Below, in pieces: positions 57,121-64,000 of a stretch of 64,000 nucleotides of DNA (the stretch's first letter is position 1; every line of letters starts with the position of its first letter). Below the pieces are notes generated by a model that was not told the origin of the DNA, did not search any database, and was given only the letters and a program-made list of their open reading frames with translations. The stretch comes from Girardinichthys multiradiatus (lineage: Eukaryota > Chordata > Actinopteri > Cyprinodontiformes > Goodeidae). Both the position numbers and the translations under genes were made by a program. The stretch is from positions 5,812,740 through 5,876,739 of the forward strand of contig NC_061804.1 of the NCBI RefSeq assembly GCF_021462225.1, given 5' to 3'.

Positions 57121-57255
57121 GCTGGGCGTCATGTGGCTCGGTGGTAGAGCATGTGTACTATATGCAGAGCTTCCCCCAGGTTGATTCCCGGCCCTGAGCC
57201 ATTTGCAGCATGTCTTCCCCTTCTGCCCTTCTTTCTGTCCTGCTACTACTATTTT
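57121..57255 (+). repeat. tRNA-like SINE fragment
   Basis: TGGCTCGGTGGTAGAGCATG is a clean A box and GGTTGATTCCCGG a B box. GCAGCATGTCTTCCCCTTCT matches the body of the family at 977-1150. The 3' end differs. Confidence 0.68.
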
Positions 57256-59399
57256 ATTTTGATTAATTTTGAAACATTAAATTTCTTGTTTTTCTTTAGC
57301 AGCAGCAGAAATTGAGATCTTAGCAGCTGCTTGGACTTTTGTGGTGGAATGAACCTAGTGGAAGTGGCTTTTTTTTCCTGGCAGCCAAGAAGGATATCCT
57401 CAAAAGAAGCTGACAAAATCATAGAAAACCCTTCCTTCTCAAGAGGAAAGCCAGTTCTGGCAGACAAGCCCACAGAGTCCACTTTGCACCAAGGGATGCA
57501 TAACAGAGGCTGCCTGAAGGCTGAGGTTTGATGAGGTGAGGAGGTCTTGGAACACAACTGCTGAAAATATTTATAATATAACTCACATAGGCACCACGTT
57601 TCCCAGACAGCTACGATGAGCCAAGCCGACTCAGGCGGAAAATTACCGGCTTTCTCCCAGCTCTTCAGCTCAAACTGATTTTTATCTCAGTTACATCCCT
57701 ATCACACCCCTTGTGTCTGTCTGTCTTGTATCTGTCCACATCTCTTTGTTTTCCCTCCTCTCAGTCTTCCTGCAATCCTCTCTCTGCTTTTATCCCTCCA
57801 CACCGACTGACCTCCATCTCCCTCTCTATGAAAGTAAGACAGAAGACAGGAAGTCTAAGTGGAGCCATGAGTGGCGTCTTCTTCCGGGTGAGAAATATTA
57901 GACGTATACTGTGTTCCTTCCAAACAACGGGCCTTCGAAGTGAGGAGGAGAGCAGCCGGCAGCAGGGACAGAAATGACAAAAGGAATTACAATCACCAGG
58001 AGTTCCTATCCGCCCTCCCCAACTACTTTTGTCACTAACACAATTCACACATCTGGATTTACACAAAGGAGACACAATGTGTATCATTGGTGAGTAGATG
58101 CTGGAAAGAAGCCCTGTGGCACAATGCAGACAGGATGAGGAGAAAGGAGGCTCAGTAGTTGTAGAGAAGAAAACGGCAGGAGTAATTTATTCTCATTTCT
58201 TCATAAAACAGAAGCATTAAAAAGAACAAAACTGTTACTTCACACAGACACAGACCTTCTTTTTATGATAAAGGCTATGAAAAGTATTTATAGGAGTTTG
58301 ATGGATCTTGTTTGCTTCTCAGGCAACTTTTAAAAGTGCTAATACCAACATGTGCTGTTCAGCTCTACACTGAGGTACTCCTTGACAGTTGTGCTTCTTA
58401 CTCTGCCCTCCAGACTGACTTCAGCCACCCTGTGTAGGAAACTCATTTGCTTCCATCTCATGCATTCATGAACTCACTCCATTGATTATACCCATAGCTT
58501 ATGAACATCTATAAGGGTTAGAACATAGAACCTTTTGGTTCAACTCTCATTTTTATATATTTTCTTTTTATTTGCTTAAAGAGTATATATAAAAAAAGCT
58601 CGAAATACCTGTTAGAATCAGTGTGAAAGGGAATAATCACAAGGTTTTCACAAAAGACATTTCAGAAGAGTTTAGTGTAAAATTTTGAGCATGGGTTTTA
58701 TCAAGAGAGAGTTTGAGAAACGTTTTACTTAAAACTTTAACTTTCTGAGCTTTATTCTCCCTGAATAAAACCTCCAGACCTGATAAGAACACCACTCTGG
58801 TTCCCGAGTTTCTTCGAGCCACAGATGGTTCCTTTTTTTGCTTATTTCACAGTTTTGCACTCTTGTGAGTTTAAATATAGACTATTTTTCTACGGCTGGC
58901 CTTTAATGGTGGGCTTTTATCTGTGTGTTGCTCTCAGACAGAGTGGTGCTCATGAATACAGCGGACAAGTTCATTTTCTTTGCTTTGTTTTTGTCCTCCA
59001 GGCGTCCGCCATCAATAACACATTGTTTTCTGGGTCCATGGGTAATTGTTGTAATTCATCATCATTGCTGGAGAATAACATAAAAAAAAAAAAAACAGAC
59101 GGTGAGTGGTTTTATTTCTCAATGGAAACGGACTGATACCTACAGGGAATCATTTTAATTTATGATGAATTGATACAGAATTTTCAGTGCAGAAATATGT
59201 TGTTATTGCTGATATAAAAACAATTCAGCGTCTCTGGGGAAATTCCCTAATAGCAGTTGCTCCTTCAAACATCACTGTATGCTGCAGATAATTCAGTCAT
59301 TTAAAAAACTAAGTGCACCCTTATTCAGCTGCTTGCAGAACCACATTTAGATAAATCATTGATCACTGTATGATTTTATCGGTCTCTTCCATCAACTTT
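57256..59399. other. No recognised feature
   Basis: No gene or known repeat recognised. A short poly-A run lies at 59081-59095. Confidence 0.45.
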
Positions 59400-59645
59400 G
59401 CTTTAGTTCATTGAAGTGTGTAGATGCTCTCTTAAGGTCCTACCATAGCATTTTAATTAACTTTGACCAGGCAATTGCAACACCTTGATTTGTTTTGCTT
59501 TAGCCACTCTGTTGTAGAGTTGCTGCTGAGTTTGAGATAGCGGCCTTGTTGGTGTGAGTTCATTGTTGACTCATAGTCCACAAAGTTTCAAAACAAGACC
59601 AAATCATTGGCCCACCACCACCATGCTTGATAGGGCTGCTTGACC
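59400..59645 (-). pseudogene. Tc1-like relic, minus strand
   Basis: CCCACCACCACCATGCTTGATA is the inverse of the TATCAAGCATGGTGGTGGTGG block in Tc1-like transposases. Neighbouring sequence (TGACCAGGCAATTGCAACAC) fits the same family. No open frame remains. Confidence 0.55.
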
Positions 59646-59809
59646 ATGAAACAAATAATGATCAAAATAATTTTGGTCTATATTTAACATCGTAATTATT
59701 TAAAAGGTGAATTTGAATTTGAAAAAAAAAAACAGAGAACAGTGAATTTTCCTAAAACAAAATTTTCCCATGATTCCTGCTTGTTAAATGTTCCATTAAA
59801 ATAACTGAC

Positions 59810-60654
59810 TGTCAGGATCTGGTGTTTTGTGTGTGTGTCCTTCTTCTTTTGTTTACTATGTTCACTTCTCAGATGGTCCTGGAGTTCTCAGGTGGGTGAC
59901 AGGTGCGACTAATCTGCTGATTGCTTGGAAGTGTACTTAAGCAGGAGGCTGCCAGCACTTCAGCGCCAGAGTGTTTGCCTTCAGTGGTACAAGCTCAAGC
60001 CACAAATAATTGTTGCTTTATGCTATGCTCTTAGTAACCTTCGTTTGTGCTCCTTTGCAGGTTGTTTTACCTGAACCTTCGGTTAACTGTTGTTGATGCC
60101 TGACTTCGCTCTCAGCATTGTTTTGTTGTTTTGGATTTTCGACTTCTGGAGAAAGGTCTCCTATTGTTGTGGATTAAGATCCAAGATTCCTGTTACTTCG
60201 TCTGGACAAAGACCAGCTAGCAGCTTCCTGTCTCACTGTCATCCAAACCTTGGCATAAGCGTAACCTGTTCACCCTCCAACGCAAGTACCTCCATCCTGA
60301 ACTCCTCATCATCCCTCACAGATCTCTCAAGCTTTAACAGAGAAACTTCTGTACCGTACAGTCATACTCCGAATCCCTCAACCCCCCCTGGCGGTTAGAT
60401 GACTCCAACATAGTAAGCTTCTCCTCATATTCCATTTATTACATTTAGTGTAGTGTTTGGATTTATTTATTCCATGTTAACTATTGCATTTCAATTTACC
60501 TGCTTTTTCTCTCTTTGTACAGTTGGTGATTTACCAGTTCCTGCACATTTCTCATTTACCTTTGTTTAAGAAAATAAATCTTGTTCATAATCTTGTTTCT
60601 TCTTCTGAGTGTTTCATCTGCATGTGGGTCAGAACTATCTCAAGCATAATGACA
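59810..60654 (+). mobile_element. Solo LTR with CTGAC target duplication
   Basis: Starts TGTCAGGATCTGG and ends CATAATGACA; TGTCA/TGACA ends. CTGAC lies on both sides (59805-59809 and 60655-60659), a perfect 5-bp duplication. GTGTACTTAAGCAGGAGGCT near 59933 is promoter-like, AAAATAAATCTTG near 60570 is the polyadenylation signal, and CTGCATGTGGGTCAG near 60620 is shared with the LTR at 26267. No internal region. Confidence 0.92.
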
Positions 60655-60659
60655 CTGAC

Positions 60660-61417
60660 AAAGTATTTATTCAAATGTAGGTTATTAGATTAAAAACAAA
60701 CTAAGTAATTTAGTGTCCTTCACTAATCCTATCAAATCCTGCACATTATTTGTATTTGATTTTGTCTGTGTCTTTCAATCCAAATTGTTCCCAGACTAAT
60801 AACTACAACTTTTCTGTTCGCTAATCTCCACTGCTGGTGCCTGCTGGTCATTTCACCCCTTTGCCTTTTATTACCTTTGGAGTTTTGGCCAATTCATACT
60901 GTTCTCATTCCTGGTATGAAATTGTGCTGTCTGTTTATTCTCGCTACAATGACACTGCTGTCGCTCTCCTCTCCTCTCCTCCCTTTAGTGATTGTTTGGA
61001 AAATCTAAGTTAAATAATTTGTTTAATTAACTGCACAGACTTAATAATTGGTATGAGGTGTTTGTGTTCCAGAGTGTTGTGGTTCTTGAAGGAGGCAACT
61101 TTACTAATCTAAATAATGCTGCCATATTTCTTTTAGGAAGAGGCTTTATCCTTCAACCCTTCCAAACAAGCCATACTAGTTGAGTCTTTTCTATTTGTCC
61201 TGTCAAGAACATTTAACATGCTAACTGTGGTCTGTAGTCTGTTGTGTAGCTCTCATGTCTTTTCTCATCTGCCTGAGCATTGCACAGTCTAGTAAGGGGT
61301 GACATTGCTGTGACATTTACTCCTGAGATGAATGACAGCTGTCCTCAGTGTTTTTACACTTGTAAACAATCTTTCTGTCTGCACAGTGATTTAGTTAAAA
61401 TTATTTGAAAAGGGACC
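60660..61417. other. No recognised feature
   Basis: AT-rich DNA between the solo LTR and the Rex3 element. Nothing recognised. Confidence 0.45.
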
Positions 61418-62748
61418 CATGTCTGGGACCCATCTCCTCGAGACTGGACTCTCTTCTACTCTGGAGTGGCCCGCGGGGAGAGGCGGCGGGCTGGGGTGGT
61501 TTGCTTGTCGCCCCCCAGCTCAGCCGTCTCATGTTGGGGTTTACCCCAGTGGATGAGAGGGTCGCATCCCTGTGCCTTCAGGTTGGGGATAGGTCTCTGA
61601 CAATCATTTCAGCCTACGGGCCGAGTGGTAGTGCGGAGTACCCAGCCTTCTTGGCATCCCTGTCGGGGGTGCTGGATAGTGCCCCTCCTGGGGACTCCAT
61701 TATTCTGCTGGGGGACTTCAACGCCCACGTGGGAAACGACAGTGACACCTGGAGAGGCGTGATCGGGAGGAATGGCCTCCCCAATCTGAATCCGAGCAGT
61801 GTTTTATTATTGGACTTCTGTGCTAGTCACGGAGTGTCCATAATGAACACCATGTTCAAACATAAGGGTGTCCATCAGTGCACTTGGCACCAGGACAACC
61901 TAGGCAGGAGGTCAATGATCGACTTTGTTGTTGTATCATCAGACCTTTGGCCGCATGTTTTGGACACTCGGGTGAAGAGAGGGGCTGAGCTGTCCACTGA
62001 ACACCACCTGGTGGTGAGTTGGATCCGCTGGTGGAGGAGAAAGCCGGACAGACTTGGCAGGCCCAAGCGCATAGTGAGGGTCTGCTGGGAACATCTGGCG
62101 GACCCCTTGGCCAGGGATGTATTCAACTCTCACCTCCGGGAGAGCTTTGACCAGATTCTGAGGGATGTTGGAGACATAGAGTCCGAGTGGACCATGTTCT
62201 CAGCATCTATTGTCGATGCTGCTGCCCGTAGCTGCGGCCGTAAGGTCTGCGGTGCCTGTCACGGCGGCAATCCCCGAACCCGGTGGTGGACACCGGCAGT
62301 AAGGGACGCTGTCAAGCTGAAGAAGGAGTCCTATCGGCTGTGGTTGGCTTGTGGGACTCCTGAGGCGGCTAACGGGTACCGTGGGGACAAGTGTGCCGCA
62401 GCCCGGGCGGTGGCAGAGGCAAAAACTCGGACCTGGGAGGAGTTCGGTGAGGCCATGGAGAAGGACTACCGGTTGGCCACGAAGCGATTCTGGCAAACCG
62501 TCCAGCGCCTCAGGAGGGGGAAGCAGTGCTTCGCCAACACTGTTTACAGTGGGGGTGGGGAGCTGCTGACCTCGACTGGGGACATTATCGGCCGGTGGAA
62601 GGAGTACTTCGAGGATCTCCTCAATCCTGCCATCACGCATTCCCTGGTGGAAACAGAGGCTGGAGACTCGGGGTTGGACTCTTTCATCACCCAGGCTGAA
62701 GTCACCGAGGTGGTTAAAAAGCTCCGCGGTGGCAGGGCTTCGGGGTAG
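61405..62748 (+). pseudogene. Rex3 endonuclease domain and linker
   Basis: The correct frame is entered at about residue 31 ([10 protein letters not shown]); the preceding 30 residues are out of frame, because one base is lost near 61497 in the GGGTGG run. Before it the DNA encodes [15 protein letters not shown] in the next frame. APE-like endonuclease motifs: SAYGPSG (69-75), [10 protein letters not shown] (101-110), [12 protein letters not shown] (171-182). The last motif is [10 protein letters not shown] (197-206), where family members have Asp before HH; here Glu199 (codon 61999-62001). The frame ends at TAG 62746-62748 in a place where the neighbouring reading frame simply goes on, so it is a point stop. 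In the intact protein this domain nicks the target DNA. Confidence 0.9.
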
Positions 62749-63480
62749 GATGAGATCCGCCCTGAGTACCTCAAGTCTTTGGATGTTGTGGGGCTGTCAT
62801 GGTTGACACGCCTCTTCAACATTGCGTGGCAGACGGGGACAGTGCCTTTGGATTGGCAGACTGGGGTGGTGGTCCCCCTACATAAGAAGGGTGACCAGAG
62901 GGTGTGTTCCAACTACAGGGGGATCACACTCCTCAGCCTCCCTGGTAAGGCCTACGCCAGGGTATTGGAGAGGAGAGTCCGGCCAATAGTCGAACCCCGG
63001 CTTCAGGAGGAGCAGTGTGGTTTTCGTCCCAGCCGTGGAACACTGGACCAGCTCTATACCCTCTACAGGGTACTCGAGGGTTCATGGGAGTTTGCCCAAC
63101 CGGTCCACATGTGTTTTGTGGACCTGGAGAAAGCATTTGACTGTGTCCCTTGTGATGCCCTGTGGGGGGTGCTCCAGGAGTATGGAATCGGGGGCCCTTT
63201 ATTAGGGGCCATCCGATCTCTGTACAAGCGGAGCAGGAGTTTGGTTCGCATTGCCGGCACTAAGTCGGACCTGTTCCCAGTGCATGTTGGACTCCGGCAG
63301 GACTTCCCTTTGTCACCGGTCCTGTTCATAACTTTAATGGACAGAATTTCTAGGCACAGCCAAGTGCCGGAGGGGGTCTGGTTTGGGGAGCAGAGGATTT
63401 CGTCTCTTCTTTTTGCAGATGACGTGGTCCTGCTGGCCCCTTCTAGCCAAGACCTACAGCATGCACGGGGGCGGTTTGAA
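62749..63480 (+). pseudogene. Rex3 reverse transcriptase domain
   Basis: Same frame as the endonuclease, beyond the TAG. DWQTGVVVPLHKKGDQ and NYRGITLLSLPGKAYARVLE (blocks 1-2), EEQCGFRPSRGTLDQLYTLY, CFVDLEKAFDCVP (motif A, Asp), VGLRQDFPLSPVLF (motif B, normally RQGCPLSP) and LLFADDVVLLA (motif C, both Asp). All catalytic Asp remain. Near 63478 about 20-25 bp are missing between GGGCGGTTTG and AAGATCAGC, which moves the frame. Confidence 0.92.
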
Positions 63481-64000
63481 GATCAGCTCCTCCAAGTCCA
63501 AGGCCAAGTCCGGTTCTCGACCGGAAAAGGTTGGCTTGTCTTCTTCAGGTTGGAGGGGAGTTCCTGCCTCAAGTGGAGGAGTTTAAGTATCTCGGGGTCT
63601 TGTTCACGAGTGAGGGAAAAATGGAGCGGGAGATCGACAGACGGATCGGTGCGGCTGCCACAGTAATGGGGGCGCTGTGCCGGTCCGTTGTAGTGAAGAG
63701 AGAGCTGAGCCGAAAAGCGAAGCTCTCGATTGACCGGTCGGTCTACGTTCCTACCCTCACCTATGGCCATGAACTTTGGGTCATGACCAAAAGAACGAGA
63801 TCCCGGATACAAGCGGCGGAAATGAGCTTCCTCCGTAGGGTGGCCGGGCACTTCCTTAGAGATAGGGTGAGGAGCTCGGCCATCCAGGAGGGGCTCGGAG
63901 TAGAGCCGCAATTCCTCCATATCGAGAGGAGCCAGTTGAGGTGGCTCAGGCATCTATGCCGGATGCCTCCTGGATGCCTTCCTCGGGAGGTGTTCCAGGC
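63481..64000 (+). pseudogene. Rex3 C-terminal region, open to the window end
   Basis: After the small deletion, KISSSKSKA continues in a second frame, and from about 63549 a third frame reads GGEFLPQVEEFKYLGVLFTS, EREIDRRIGAA, YVPTLTYGHELWVMT, FLRRVAG and QLRWLRHL to the last complete codon with no stop. These are the typical post-RT blocks of this LINE. The true end and 3' tail lie outside the window. Confidence 0.9.

Larger units (their letters stand above)
61418..64000 (+). mobile_element. Rex3 LINE (RTE clade), 5'-truncated, runs off the window
   Basis: Order: endonuclease, RT, C-terminal region. TGGCAGACTGGGGTGGTGGT at 62854-62873 and the reverse of CGGTGACAAAGGGAAGTCCTG at about 63297-63317 correspond to the sites, as I recall them, of the PCR primers widely used for Rex3 in fish. 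The 5' truncation begins inside the endonuclease, as is usual for LINEs. The copy is GC-rich against the flanks. One frameshift, one stop and one small deletion are visible. Confidence 0.93.

Noticed and set aside
57121..57200. tRNA gene
   Set aside because: Also a SINE head; the sequence continues into a SINE body.
60090..60398. 102-codon frame inside the LTR at 59810
   Set aside because: Ser/Thr/Pro-rich without a domain; LTR sequence of this type is often open by chance. A leader peptide cannot be excluded but is not supported.

Overview
This is AT-rich, intron-rich-style vertebrate DNA from a teleost fish, probably a percomorph. The evidence is the repeat content: a Rex3 (RTE-clade) LINE, a Rex1-type LINE, L2-like and fish L1-like fragments, Ty3/Gypsy LTRs, tRNA-derived fish SINEs, a hAT MITE, and an exceptional number of Tc1-like DNA transposons. 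The species cannot be fixed from the sequence. No rRNA, tRNA gene, CRISPR, operon or bacterial feature is present. I could not identify any convincing host protein-coding exon; almost all long open frames belong to transposons or are chance frames. The one weak host-gene candidate is a CpG-rich tract with a short signal-peptide-like frame at 30.6-31.1 kb.

Layout. 0-10 kb: two SINEs, a solo LTR on the minus strand (1555-2182) with 5-bp target duplications, a degenerate short-unit repeat (7295-7545), and a heavily deleted Gypsy element (7564-10113) keeping gag, RT, RNase H and integrase pieces. 10-19 kb: Tc1 relics, a Tc1 copy with DD36E spacing (13976-14685), a minus-strand LTR, a second solo LTR of the same family as the first (17715-18367, flanked by ATAATA), and a 213-bp hAT MITE with an 8-bp duplication. 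20-26 kb: a diverged 1.7-kb tandem-repeat field split by a SINE, then an almost intact Tc1-like transposon (23944-25567) whose 339-residue transposase is open but has Asn in place of the second catalytic Asp.

26-37 kb: a solo LTR, an L2 fragment facing a Rex3 5' fragment, the CpG-rich tract, a Tc1 relic, and a MITE abutting another DNA-transposon fragment. 37-40.4 kb: a purine-rich strand-asymmetric repeat followed by the 3' end of a fish L1, with a 2-kb G-rich 3' UTR. 42-50 kb: dense nesting. A Rex1-type LINE 3' end is split by a 1367-bp Tc1-like element whose DD34E transposase lacks its C-terminus, and another Tc1-like element is split by a LINE-tail insertion that ends in two adjacent hairpins. 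50-64 kb: more Tc1 relics, a solo LTR with a perfect 5-bp duplication (59810-60654), and a Rex3 LINE that runs off the window end.

The elements do not form a pathway; the window reads as a transposon graveyard with a few young insertions. Between them lie several complex, repeat-free stretches that could be conserved non-coding elements, which only an alignment can decide.
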